Source: Tetrahymena elliotti 4EA (lineage: Eukaryota; Ciliophora; Oligohymenophorea; Hymenostomatida; Tetrahymenidae). From it: a DNA stretch of 64,000 bases. The stretch's first letter is position 1. Every line of letters begins with the position of its first letter. The notes under the pieces are model-generated. The model worked only from the letters and a program-made list of their open reading frames with translations. It did no database searches and was not told the origin of the DNA. The DNA lies in contig JH720342.1 of assembly GCA_000231825.2 (NCBI GenBank), positions 367,717 to 431,716 on the forward strand, read 5' to 3'. Shown piece after piece: positions 23,783 to 37,100 of the stretch. The position numbers and the translations under genes were made by a program.

Positions 23783-24474
23783 ATGGAATAGAAATAAGCT
23801 GAATTTTAAGATTTAGATGAAATTAAAAGCTTAAATAAAATCTCAAATTTAGGAATTGAACTAGCATAAATCCATGATTTCTCGACTTTGAATATTGGTT
23901 TATTGTAATTTTTTTTTATTTTGGAGAAAAAATAGATAGTATTCCAATATCTTTTAAAAAAATTAATAAAAAACTAAATTTATTATCATGTCACCCAAAC
24001 AAAAAACTTTTTTTTCTTGTAAATTTGGATTAGAAAAAATATGATTTTATTTAAATCTGAAAAGCAATAATTAAATAAGCGACAAAAACATTTCAGATCT
24101 AGGTTCTATTCTCAGAAAATGCTAATCCTTATCTAATTTAGAGCTTAATTTAAGGTAAATTTTATCATTGATTAAAAAAGATAAAGCAAAAGCATAAATT
24201 ATAATTAAAGTATTTATGAGCAAAATCATTAAAAAATATTTTTTTCATGATCTAAATTATAAAAAATAGACTGACTCAACCAAATTAATTTCAAAGCATA
24301 AAATTTAAATTAAAAATCATTTTTTCTAGCAACAGAATATGGTACAACTTAAAACTTTTTGAAATCAAAAAGAGAATGAATAAAATGGTATTTATAACAA
24401 AAACAAATTAAAATTCAATCTTTAACTTTTTTTGTTAAATGTAGTTTTGTGATGCAAAAGTGAATAAAAAATGA
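23783..24474 (+). CDS. Minimal LRR-per-exon family gene (about 113 aa)
   Basis: Three exons can be threaded in phase 2: 23783-23904 (MEQKQAEFQDLDEIKSL... ending STLNIGL), 24080-24154 (one LRR, NISDLGSILRKC then QSLSNLELNLR) and 24330-24474 (basic tail with KKRMNKMVFI, TGA stop). The total is 342 nt, 113 residues. The layout is that of the family: start exon, repeat exon, tail exon. Here only one repeat exon is left and it is 75 nt instead of 90. It could be a functional mini-gene or a relic after loss of the inner exons. It ends 309 bp before the zinc-finger gene. Confidence 0.5.
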
Positions 24475-24782
24475 AGTTGAAAATTTATTGACAAAAAAAA
24501 TATTTTATTAGTTTTTAAAAAACTTTCAATCATCAAAGATAATAAAAAAGGCTTAATCAACTTTTTCTTCTAATTTCTTCTTAATATAATATAAGACTCA
24601 TACAATTTATTATTACAAAAAATAAAAATATTTCTGAAGAAAACCTTATTTTTATCTAAAAATATTTGAAGAATTTAAAGTATTTATGCAAATCTAATTT
24701 TTGATTTACATCATTCAAAATAATTAAAAAAATATTTTTATTAAAAAATAATAAGACTTTGTAAAAGAGAGCATTTTTAAAG

Positions 24783-27192
24783 ATGAACTAAATCTAATAT
24801 ACACAAGATCTCAAATTAAATAAGCAAGAATTCTTCATTTTATCCAATAACAGTTACAGATGCTGCCTTAGGCATCCAGATAACTGGATTGTTTCCTTAA
24901 GTACTGATCCTAATTCTCATTAGTTCCTTTAATGTGCTGAATGCTTTTCTGATAATCCCAATCAGCAAACTCTTCATTTAGCTGGACTGATCAAAGATAA
25001 TGAAAAAACTGTTTTCAAAAACTTCCCTATTGCTGGTGAAAATAATCTTTATTTAAAGCTCAAATAGGTCTTTGAGTAAGATTGCTCTGTAGATGGATTG
25101 TAAAATAAAATATCAACCTTCTTCTTGAATTTGAGGAAATCAATCGATCAGAAAATAAATCTTAAAGAAGAATAGATGTTGAGCCAAGCCAAGTCTATTT
25201 GGAATTTCAGTGATCAGGTAATGGCGAAATATAACTAATTCGCTGAAAAAGAATACCTAAAGAAAATCATTTATGACTATAAAGATGACTCCAATAAATA
25301 GAATGAACTTTTTAGAGAAGTTTTCACTCGCATTTCTACAAATTAAAATAAATACAAAGAAGAATTGTATGAAAAAATTTATTTGTTTGAAACTTAAAAT
25401 TCAATGATTAATTTTGATTATGCATAGAAAATTAATTAGAATATTATTTAATTGATTGATTCAATTGACATGTTCGTAATTAAAAACTTAGATGATCTCA
25501 GAATTGACTACAAAAAAGAATAATTTGAATTATTCTAAAAGAAAATTGGTCAATTAGATAAAAAGGAAATGACAACAAGCTAACTAATGGCTAAATTGAT
25601 GAGTAATAAACTAAATTTCTGTTCTAAAGAGCTAATTGAGTAGCTACAGCAAATAGTTTTCACTTTATCCAATAGCATTGATAGAATTGATGTCAAGAGT
25701 TTTCTAAGTGAAGATTTCCTTCAAATAGATTTAGATAAAATGAATAATGAGATAATTGGTATGATGATTAAACAATCTAAACACTTTTTTAATGTAATTG
25801 TTTTACTTTAATTTTTTTTAAACTTTTTTTTGAAAAAAACTGCTTTTTTTAAATTAATTAGTTGTGCCATTTATTAAAATTATTTATTTTTTAGTAAAGT
25901 AAAAAGTTTTGATAATAATTTATTTTTATTTTATTTGTAAGAATGATATTGAAGAAATCCAAAATAGCGAGAATAAAGACAAATTAATTAAATTGATATC
26001 TAATAAATTTAATTTCTGCAATCAGACATTCCTCCAAAAATTATCAGATCAATTTGACATAATTCTACCATTTATTAATACTCTTAATTTTTAAGATTAC
26101 TTGTAGCATGGCAAGTCTTCTGTAGATGGATAAAATATAAGCAACCAATAACTTTTATAACTATCTGAGCTAGTATAAAGCTTAGAAACTTAAAATAATT
26201 AATAAAATCTACCTTATAAAAATCAAAATGAATAAGAATAATTAGAAAAGTAAAATCTTATCAAATTTATTTCACTTTTAGAAAATAAAACTAATTTCTG
26301 TAGTGATTAGTTTATAACAAATTCTAAAAACTCTATTTAAAAATACTCAACAATAATCTAAAATTTATTTTTAAATATCAAAATTTTCAGCAATAACAGA
26401 GATTCAAATATTGATTTTACTTAATTTACCACAAATTAAATTCACAAATTAGAAAAAATTTCAAACAAAATAACACAGCTAAATAAATAGTTTGGAGAAT
26501 CTTATTACAATAGTAAATCTCCCATTTAAAATTAGCAATTCAACTCTTACTTTTTACAAAATAAAATAGGAAGAAATTAAATTTTTTAATAATTACTAGT
26601 TGATTATCCAATATTTGAATTAGCTGATAATATTTATTAAATAGATTTTATCAAAACAACATATTAGGATAGTTAAAAATTAGTTTTAGAGAAAAATAAT
26701 TAATTTAGCTATACAGTAAAGTAGATTAATTCACTCAAAGGTTAAATTGCTACTAGAGAAAAATTGGATTCTAACATCACCTATATTTTTAGATGCAAAA
26801 TAAATAAAACTGTAAATTGTAATTATATAGATTTTGGTATAATAAAAACATAAAAGATACACAATTATGTAGTTTAGGATGAAAATTGTTGTTTTGAGAC
26901 AAGCTCACAAAAATATGGGTTAGATAAAATATTAAAAGGAAAAAATTTGTCAGAAGTTAGTAGAAAAATAGATTATTTAGAAGTTAGAGTGAACATTTCA
27001 AAAAAAATGATTTTATTTATGGATTATCCTAAATATCAAAATGTCAATTAAGTTAATGAAGAAAAAATCCTTTAAAATGTAGATTATAGTTTTGGAATAT
27101 ATTTTTGTAGACCAGGCAATGACTATGTAATAGAGATAGAATCCAAATTATATGATGATACTTATAATTTACTAAATTTTGAAGTCAATTGA
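24783..27192 (+). CDS. Zinc-finger, coiled-coil protein with possible B30.2/SPRY-like C-terminus
   Basis: Exons 24783-25793 (1011 nt) and 25942-27192 (1251 nt), phase-0 intron of 148 nt; 753 residues, TGA stop. Residues ~26-55 hold a small metal-binding motif, CCLRHP ... CAEC (Cys27/28, His31, Cys51, Cys54), of B-box style. A long coiled-coil/helical region follows (about 75-500), rich in K, E, Q, N. The C-terminal ~150 residues are beta-rich, with EVRVNISKKMILFMDY and later YSFGIYFCRPGNDYVIEIE, which looks like the end of a B30.2/SPRY domain (inference). Finger, coiled coil and SPRY would make it TRIM-like without a RING. Substrate and role unknown. It is flanked by two LRR-per-exon genes on the same strand. 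Confidence 0.78.
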
Positions 27193-27914
27193 AATGAGCC
27201 AATAAGTTTTAAATGATAAAAGTTATTTAGATAGTAATTTAAAATTAGATAGCTTAGAGTCTATTGTTATTTATTATCAACATATTTAATAAGATAAAAT
27301 ACCCATTTTTTATATTATTAGATAAAATAAAAAATAAATTGTAATTTAATGTACAATTTAAAATTCTACAATCAAACCAAAAAAATTCTTGGTATTGTAT
27401 TTATATAAAATAAAATCAGTTTTATTATTTTTCATATAAAATTTTTTTGCTTAACACTCACTTTATATTTTATTAAATTCTAGAAAAAATTAGATTAAAA
27501 TTCCTTAATTTAAAATAATTAAATTTATTTGACTTTCTCTCACATTTTAAAACTATTTGATTGTTTTGGTTCTCTCAATTATTTTATTTTTAAATCAAAT
27601 TTTATACCCATACTTAATACTTCAAGATATTTTTTATTTTGAATCTGGCAGTGTGTCAAAAATTACAATATTATTTATTAATTTGTTTTTTTTTAAATTC
27701 TTAAAAAATGTCTTTTCGTTTTGTGTTATGTTAAATAATTATAATTTAAATTCAGTTTATTAGAAAAAAATAGTAATACCTTAATATATAAATATAAAGA
27801 TATACTTTAAATCCTATTTTAAAACATTAGCTTTTAAAATAAAATAATAAAAAAATGTTGTTCATTAAACTTCATTTTTTTGCTGCAATCTTTTAATTTA
27901 ATATATTTTTAATT
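27193..27914. other. Intergenic region
   Basis: AT-rich spacer between the zinc-finger gene and the next LRR gene, same orientation. The open frame 27557-27763 is low complexity. Nothing else recognised. Confidence 0.5.
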
Positions 27915-30316
27915 ATGAGCAAAGTAAATACCTGCAAAAATAACAATTATGGAATAAAATTAAAAGCAGTTCTAGAATCTGAAAGATGTGATTTATTATC
28001 TTCATATTTGTTAAATTTATTTATTTTTATCAAATCAAAAGTTTCTAAAATCGTCTCTTCAATCTCACAAAGCCATTTCTTTAATTTTCAGGTAAAAAAC
28101 AAATTATTTAATAGATTTTTTCGAAAATTTTCTTAACAATAAATGTAGGCACATATTATTTATTATTATTAATATTTCAAAGCATGAAATAATTTGGTGA
28201 TAAAGAAGCATCAGATTTAGGGTATAGTTTGGCTAAATGTGTAAATCTCTAAAATTTGGTGCTTCATCTCAAGTAAAAAATATATACTTTAGTTTTTTAA
28301 TAATTTGTTAAACTAAAACATATTTTTTCTAAATTTAATAATGGTTCTAATTTTCACAATCACTTAATTTGATGTAGATCCTTGCTTTTTAATCAATTTG
28401 TTTCTTCCAAATGAAATAAGTTTAATTAATAAAGGAAATAAAGAATTACAGTTGAAATTTCCTAAAATTGAAAATATTTTCTTAAATTAATTAAAAAAGT
28501 TATAATTCAATTGGTGTTCAAGGGATATCACAATTAGCTTCTGGATTAGCTAAATGCAAGAATATTTCTATTCTAACAATAGGTCTTAAGTAAAATAAGT
28601 TGATTACAATTAATTACCTAACTACATACTATACTATCTTTATTTTTATTTAAATTTATTCAAAGAATGAAAAATTTGTAATTTAATTATTTGTTTTATC
28701 TATATTTTCATGATAAAATGAGAATCATTAAATATTTTTGTTTTTCTTTGTTAAATATTGAGTTTAAATTTTGTTTTACATTTCAATTTTTATTTCTTGT
28801 TCCAATAAAATATTTAAACAAAGTATTTTTCAAAATACTCAAAGCGATAATTCAATTCTTGACCAAGGAGCATCAATTTTGGGTTCTGCTTTATCCAAAT
28901 GCACTAATTTGTCCACTTTGATAGCAAATATCTGGTAGAGTTATAAAACAAACAATTTAAATAATTTATTTTATTTGCTGAGTCCAGTAGTGATTATCTT
29001 ATAGTTTACTTTTTTCATATTTTTTATATTATTTTTTCAATAAAATAAAATTTTTAATCTTCATGCTTTTTAAAGCTTTAACAAATTTGGAGATCAAGGA
29101 ATTCAGGAAATAAGTTAAGGTTTAGCTAAGTGCACAAAACTTTCAGATATTACACTGAATTTAGAGTAAAAAAATATATTTAATTTTCAAGAATATGTTT
29201 GTTTGTCTTAATTAATTTGAGTATCAAAATAGTAAAATAATTCCTTTGTATTGCTATTTAAATTAAAATTTATTAAGAGATATTCCTACTTTTTAATTTT
29301 TCTTTTATTTGAATTTTAAAAATCATTGAAAGAGGTAATTCAATTAAAGCTTAAGGAATATCTACCTTGGGTTAAAATCTACCTCACTGCCCTCATCTTA
29401 CTAAGTTAACTCTTAATCTTAGGTAAAAAAATATTTATTTTGCTTTTAAAAATTGAATTTTGATGAATTTCTTTCGAAGAAATTATTTGAAATTTTTAAG
29501 AATTAATTTCCTCAAAAAATGTTGAAAATAATTGCTTATATATATTTTTTTTAATAGGCTCTTTGTTTTTTTACCTTTATTCAAATTTATAAAATTGATT
29601 TTAAAAATTTCAAAACAGCAGCAATTTCATTGGTGATCAAGGATCTTAGTAATTAGGTTTTGGTATTGCTAAATGTGATAATCTTTAATTTTTGTGTCTA
29701 GATCTCTAGTAAAAATTAACTTTATCAGTATTAATAATTTTTAAAAATAAATATGAATTATTTGAAGATTAATAATTATTTTAATACATTTAATTAAAAT
29801 TTATTAATTTATCATAAAATCTTCACTTAATCTGTAATTTTTTTCTCATATTCTTTTCATCTTTTTGTATTAATTTTTTTTTTTACTCAATTCTAAAATC
29901 AACCAAAAGTGAAAATTGTATTGAGGACTCTGGAGCATAAGGTTTGGGTTCTGAACTTTCTAAAAGTAATAATCTTAATTACTTGAGAATTAATTTTAAG
30001 TAAAATAATTTGTATTCTTTTAATAAAATTGTTTGGATTTTAAATTCTAATAAATATTTCTTATTTTGAATTAAAAAAAATAATTAACTATTTTTAGATT
30101 TACTCTAAAGAAAAGAAAGAATAATATTTTTTCTTATTTTTTCAAATAAAAAAGAGCTTTTAAACTAGCCTATTGAATAAATATTAATATTTTTATTATC
30201 CTCATTTATTATTTTATATCTAAAGTTAAAATCAAATTGGTTATCATGGCTCTCTATTATTATAGACCAAGCTTCATAAAATGAAAAAATTAGTCTTTAA
30301 GCAAGCTTATTGTTGA
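27915..30316 (+). CDS. LRR-per-exon family protein, seven full repeats
   Basis: Repeat exons: 28183-28272, 28500-28589, 28845-28934, 29076-29165, 29333-29422, 29619-29708, 29910-29999, each exactly 90 nt and in phase 2. The tail exon 30226-30316 ends KMKKLVFKQAYC then TGA. A typical repeat reads FNKFGDQGIQEISQGLAKC then TKLSDITLNLE. The first exon is uncertain: an ATG at 27915 opens a frame (MSKVNTCKNNN...) that can be spliced at 28144 in phase 2, but the intron would be only 38 nt and the exon does not resemble other family start exons. The repeat part is secure, the start is not. No signal peptide or membrane segment. Function unknown. Confidence 0.72.
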
Positions 30317-33300
30317 AAAATTTAGTAAACCAAAGCTAAATAGAATATATATTCTTATATATATTTAAAAATTAAAATGATTTAGTTAAAGATATTTATG
30401 CATAAAATCTATATTTTATGATAGTTTATTAAAGCAATAAGAAAAACATTTTTTAGTAAAAATATATTAACAATTTAGAATTAGATTTTTAAAAAGTTCA
30501 AAAATATAATGAAGTGAATCATTAATTTAGAATAAGATCATTATTGAATTTAATGTGAAAGGAGTAAATTCTTAAGCATAAATAAAATGCAACAGAAAGT
30601 CATAGATTATAACTATTGATTTCTATTATAATAAAATTGAGATAGCCATAGCGTTATTATTGATTTGAAAATACGTTGAGAGTAATTAAAATAGATAAAA
30701 ATTAGTAAGTAAATTATTTATGATAATTACAAATCATTCTTGAATGTAAAATAATCTATCTTTCAAAAACAATAAAAAGATAAAGAATAGCTCTTTTTCT
30801 TCAAGTAACCAAGTAAATGCTTGAATTTAACTCTTTGATTTTTGTTTGTTTTCATGAACCTAATTAAAATTTATTTTTATTTTTTAGATGTTGATTTCTC
30901 ATTTTTTTTATAATGGTTTTTAGTAATTTATAAAATTGAAATAGAATACTTTGTTTATTTTTAAAATAGAAAAAAAACAATAAGATAGCTAATGAAAAAA
31001 AAATAAGGAATAAATATTAAAAATAGATTACTTATTTGAGCTAACTAATTCTTTCAATATTTTTTTTTACTCAAAATATGATTTTATGTATCAATTTTAT
31101 AAATCTTTAAAAATTATCAGCTTTAAATAATATCATTTAGGCTGATTAATTATTTATTTTAATACTATCATAATTAAATTGAATTTTCTTCATAGATTCA
31201 TTTGTTAATTTTAATTAGATTTTCAGCTATTATAACAATTTACTAAATATCTTTTTCATAAATCTTACGATCAGCTTTAACGCAGTCAATAATTATTATT
31301 AGAAAATGCAACTCTCAAATTATTTACCTTATACCCTCAATTTAGCATGTGTAATCTAAATCAGTATAAAATAGACGCTATAGCTAAAGTTACAAGATTT
31401 TCGGGGTGACACTATAATATAAAATTTAATTTAGAAATATTAGAGGGATTAAGATAACAGATAAAATGAGGTTTAGAGCTCATTCTTAAGATTTTAATAA
31501 AAAACATATTAATGATTAAGAAGAAATAGCAATTATCTAGTTATAAATTGAGTTAGATTTATTTTGTAAATTTTTTATTTAAGAATGTAATGTAATATGT
31601 ATTATCAGTATTCATTTTTATTTTAGTTTAATATTTCAAAATGGGTCAAAGGGAAAATCGCTTTGTACAGGTTATAGTAAGAAATAAATAAGTATAATCA
31701 TAGAATTAGCATTTAAATTTGTTAGGAAAGTATTATATTTTTAAAATTTTTTGAATATATATTAATAAAATCCTAATCAGACTAAGTAAGTTATAATAGA
31801 TGCAGATTATGAAAATAGAAGAAAAAGAAAATTAGTTAGTACAATCATAAGTAATATAAAAAGTTATTGATTGATATGTTTGTATTCAATGAAGTAAGTT
31901 AATTAGTTGATTAAGAAACTATTATTTCTTTCTTAATATTTTTGATTAAATTACTATTTATATATATGGCTTTTGTTTTTTTGTTGGTTGGCTTGTCTGA
32001 AAAGTTAATTTTTAACCACTAGCTATATATCTAGCCAGATGGAAAATAAATTAAGGATAAAAGATAACCAAACAACTAAAAGAAGTGGTTATTTATTTAT
32101 TTAATCAATGTATTTTAACAAATAAGAAATTTACAAAATCAATTTAAATTTTCATTCTACATTTGAATGAAAAAAAGGAAGACAGGGATAGAGTTTACAT
32201 TAGTAAAATTGTAATTTCATTTGGTAGTTTAATGTTATAAATTATGTTCATTTTTTCTATTGTAAATTAACTTGAATAAACGTACTCTTTCAGTATTTAT
32301 TTTTTTGAATTCTTTTCCTTTTTTGAAAATATTGATTTCAACATATTTTATTAAAGGTAGAAATAGCCTATCTTTATCTTCTATAAAGAAACTTTATTTA
32401 AAAGCGCATACATTTTTCAAAATACTTTTTTAATAAAAGGAAGAAGGGAAAATTGTTTGTAAATTTTAAAAAAAGTAACAAAAATTTGAGATTGATTGAG
32501 AAAAGAAATTATTGAAAAGGTTCTTATTATTTTTTAGATTAATAATGTTAGATGGATTTTATATTTTTAATAAAAAGTTTAATTCTTATCAATAATTTTT
32601 ACTGTTGCTTGCATTTTTTTTTATTTTACAGTTGTTCGAAGCAATTTTTAGAGAGTAATTTGTAAACTATTACATATTTACTTTCACAAATTGATTAAGG
32701 TAAATCAGATCAAACTATAGAAAGGAAAAAAAAAAATATCTTGAATTTATGTTAAAATATTAGAAAAAAGTGCTTTGTTTTTTTTAAATGTTTCTTAAGG
32801 ATTTTGTTTAATTATTCATGCTTAAAATTTACTTTCAACAGATTCTTGTATTAACAATAGTCAAATTCTATCAAGAAATTTAAATTAATTACAAATTCTT
32901 ACCTGCCTTGCCTGCTAAACTTCTTTACAAAACTTTTTTTTAATAAAACTGAATAAGTAAAATTTAATTATAAGCTTGTTTGAACGAGTAAGAAATTTTT
33001 TCAATCTCAACTTAAAATGGTAGCTAATAAAACAGTTGAGTTAAAATGGATAGTTAGATGATTGTATAATTAATTAAAACAAAATATAAATGCATGTATA
33101 TTATCATTATATATAATTTTATAATTACATTTGTATTTATCTATTTTTATTTAATTTGTCTTTTTTTAATTAATTTAACATGAATACAATTACCAGCTGT
33201 AACTTCAATCAATCATATATTCATTAAGTTCTTTCTTTCTTTCTTGCTTGTTTGCATTCTAGCTAGCTAGCTAGTTTTTTTTTAATTCAAAACTCCTAGC

Positions 33301-34155
33301 TTGAAGGCTAATAGATAGAGAAATACAGGACTTTTATATTTGATTACTATGTATGTATCTGGTTCTAATATTTAATTCTTCTAAAAATAGTAGACTCTTA
33401 ATATTTCTGAATACATATATTTAATATTTCATGTTGACGTTAAGAATAAAATAGAAAAGATAGCAATTATTACCTGCTAGTATAGGCCTTATTTATGTAA
33501 ACTCATCTTGATATTTCTCATGGTAGGTAGGTAGATAAAAGAGGAGAAATAAATCAATAAAAAAAGTATCTAAATAACTTATTTTCTAAGAAAGTAGATT
33601 TTACTTGAAATTTTTAGTACTAGAAATTAACAATCTTTAATGAATTAATTCTAAAAAAGGCATGAAAGATAAAAAACTAGAAAATCATTCATGATTTATT
33701 TGCTTTAAAAAAATAGCTTGCTTGATGATAGATTAAATACATTAATAAATTAATAGATAGATTGATATGCAAGATAATTAAATCAATAAATAGACTGATA
33801 GATAGATAGATTACAAGAGGAATGATTTGATTTCATTTGAGGTCTACAATACAAGAAAGATTAAATGTTAAGATCAATAATTAAGTTTCACAAGACAAGG
33901 CAGAAGTAAGAAATATTGACTGACTGATTGATTGATATGACAATTTGAGGGGATGAGAAAGAAAGAAAATATGAATGAAGGTTTGAAAAGAAAACCAAGA
34001 AAAAAAAGAAACGAGTAAATTAATTAAAAGTAAGTAATATTGTTTGTTAATCAAACAATCAATCTATGAATCAATGATTTTGCCAATAATAAATAAATAA
34101 ATAATCAAATTAATTAAATTCTAAAGATATAAATCAATAACACTAATTAAAATTC
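30317..34155. other. Long gene-free region with simple repeats
   Basis: About 3.8 kb. A TGA-free frame runs 31082-31868 (plus), but its composition is unlike a protein and such runs are expected by chance at this AT content. Tetranucleotide DNA occurs at 33259-33274 (CTAG x4) and 33725-33812 (GATA/TAGA-like). It probably contains the promoter of the gene at 34156. Confidence 0.5.
33725..33812. repeat. Degenerate GATA-type microsatellite
   Basis: Interrupted runs of TAGA/TGAT/AATA tetranucleotides. Simple-sequence DNA; no function evident. Confidence 0.6.
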
Positions 34156-37100
34156 ATGAGAAATTTTGACGTTTTTGGAAAAGAAGTCCTTTTAAGATAC
34201 CAAGGACAGACACACAAATAGACTACAATCGGAGGATTATTAACAATTGGCATTTTAGTTGTGGTTGCTTTGAGATTAAGCTATTTATTAAACTAAATAT
34301 CTAATCAAAAGAGTCCTTAAGTATATTAATATGAAAGACAGGCATTATAATCTTAATCGTTTTTTATAACACCATCTAACTTTACTTTTGTAGTTGGTAT
34401 CACTAGCGATGGCTAGAACTACCAGCTGATTAACACCTAAATTTTTAATATAAAGGCTTTTGTCACTATTTAAACTACTAAGTCTAGTGCCAATTCTCAA
34501 ATACCTTAAAAAGATACTTAGCAATATTAGCTTAGTCTTTAGTAGTGTACAAGCAGTGATTTTAAAATTAGTAACGCTGAACTAGAAAGCAGCAAATACT
34601 CTAATCAGTATTGTTTATCACCAAATCAGCAAGTATAAATATCAGGGGATTATACTGGGAATGAATTTGCAACTCTAACAATTTAACTTATTAAATGCAC
34701 AGGAGCCAACTGTGCTGATGAAGCTACTATTTAAAGTTTTATTAAGAACTACTTTGTAGAAGTTTATATTTCAGATATTTTAGTACAGCCTTCAGTGGGC
34801 TCTAATCCATATAGTTATTATGGAAGGCTTTTCCGAATTAACAATCTATACACTCAAACTAAAATAGCCAATATTAATTTCAGGAACAATTAAATAGAAA
34901 CTGATAAAGGTTTCTTCTTTAGTAGTATTTCATCTGAGAGCAATCCTTCTTTTTCTTATTACGATGAACAGGTATTTCAAAAAAAAAAACCAAAAATATA
35001 AATTAATTAATCAAAAAAGATTTCAACTTAAATTTTCCAAGATTGCAAAAATACTACAAAATATTCTTTACTAGTAATTTGCTACAATTTTGAACATTTT
35101 TTTTTGATTTGCATGACAATCAAGGTAGGAATACAGAAGACCTAGTACATTAAAAAAACTAGCTTTATAAATTAATAAATAGAGTTGTTACCTAAATATA
35201 GAGATAAATTTTTGTACGTACGAGCGTGCAAGAGAATCAGTCACACAAAACTAAATTTCCTATTAAACTCATAAAAAGCAAATAATAAAACCAAATGAAT
35301 GAATTAATTTATTGAGTAATCCTAGAATTGGTTTGTAGATTTTCCTAAATCAAAAACCCCCAAAATTAATTCGTTTTGATTATTTTGAAGTATTCAAAAC
35401 AAATAGAAAGTTAATCAGAATTTAACCAGATTAAATACTTTACATTCAATAAGATTCAATTATTTCCTCCTTCCCTTTTAAAAGGAGTTTTTCAATTAGA
35501 TATCTGCTACAAATTTTTAATAATTCCTTAGGGTTTTATCAAGATAATTCTATTCGACGAGTTGATAGTTTTATTAATTAAATGGCCTAAAAAAATGAAC
35601 CAATTAATGAAAGGATTGATAGGAAATATTTTAGTTTTCAGATTTTCATAAAACCCCCAAAAATAAATACTTTATTTACTCATGAAATATTTTTTAAAAA
35701 TGAATCAAATTTAACTATCTAAATTTGATAGGAAATTAATTTATTTAATTCATTAGTTATGAAGAAATTATTTTATTTCATTCTCAAAACCCTTTCCTCA
35801 AATGCTTTTTGAATTTAAAAGAGAGCCCAAGAAATAAATTTTACAATTCTTTAGGATTTTGTTAAAACTACTGCTTCATACTCAACAAATTTATCAAATA
35901 TCAAAAAAGCCTTGCATGAATTTACAATATAAGAATTTAAATGAAATTACTGACTGCTATTGAAAATGTCTCTTTAGGCCTTTTATTATGATTTATTCCT
36001 ACTTCTTTTTGAATTAAAAATTTTGTTTACTTTACAATGCAATGATTTTACATTCAAGTTTTTTATTTCGTCAAGTAAAAATTTTGAGCTTGAATCATTT
36101 TTGATAATGATTTAATTTTTGAAATCGCTTTATATCAAAGTGATATTTACAAAATGTAAAGGATTTGATTGTAAGATATTTAATTTCTGGATATCTTACG
36201 CACAAAATCGCTTTATAACCTAGTGTAAAATATAAAACGAAATAACTCTATTAACATAAAGTTTAAAATATAAAGCAAATTTTGAATACAATTGAAAACC
36301 ATAATTGTAATAAATAGTAGAATATATAGATTTTTTGCCTCTCTTTTTGATTGGCTGATTGAAATCAAAATTTTTATTTTACATTCATCATTTTGCAATT
36401 AAACTTTTAATTTAACTATTTTATTTATAATAATCAAGGTCTACGATTACACCTCTAATTATGTGACCAGTGTTGTCTTAAAATATGAATAAAAGAAAGA
36501 AAATTATTATTCCTTGTCCTATCAGAATTTCCTAGGAGTGGTTTGCGAAATAGGAGCTCTTATTTATGTTTTGAGTTTAATTATTAGTCCTATCTGCTCA
36601 TTTTGTGCTAAAGCAGACATTTTTATTAACCTAATTAACGATTATTTCTGCTTCCAAGAAGTAAAAGCTTAAGTTAAAACCTCTAAAGATTAAGATAAAA
36701 CAACAAATGGAACACATAATGTAAATCAGAATCATTAAAATCTAGCGGAACTAGTCTCAGAAGAAAAAGAATCATATAACAAAATGCCTATCTAATCAGT
36801 TTTTGCCAATATCAGTAAAAAAGAGAGCCTAAGAATAAATAGTTATAATGAAAACAAAGTCAAATCTATTTTGAAATAGAAAGATACCTAAAATCATTAT
36901 TCTCACCCTTCTGCTGACTCCATGCAAAGCTCATCAGATAAAAGTAACAAATTTAACATTTTTCATACAAAAAAACAAATAGAAAAGAGAGAAGTAATTT
37001 GTAACCAAATTTAAATTCATATCTCATCCAAATTAATTTCACACTTTATTTAGTTTTTTTTCAAATTAAACCACTTCCCCAAAACAGACAGGCCTTATAA

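Noticed and set aside
28092..28182. Splice donor at CAG|GTAAAA (28092) for the first exon of the LRR gene at 27915
   Set aside because: It would leave phase 0, whereas the next repeat exon needs phase 2; the donor at 28145 fits phase, although its intron is very short.
31082..31868. TGA-free run of about 261 codons on the plus strand
   Set aside because: At this base composition runs of that length are expected many times by chance, and the translation lacks acidic residues and regular patterns in its first half.
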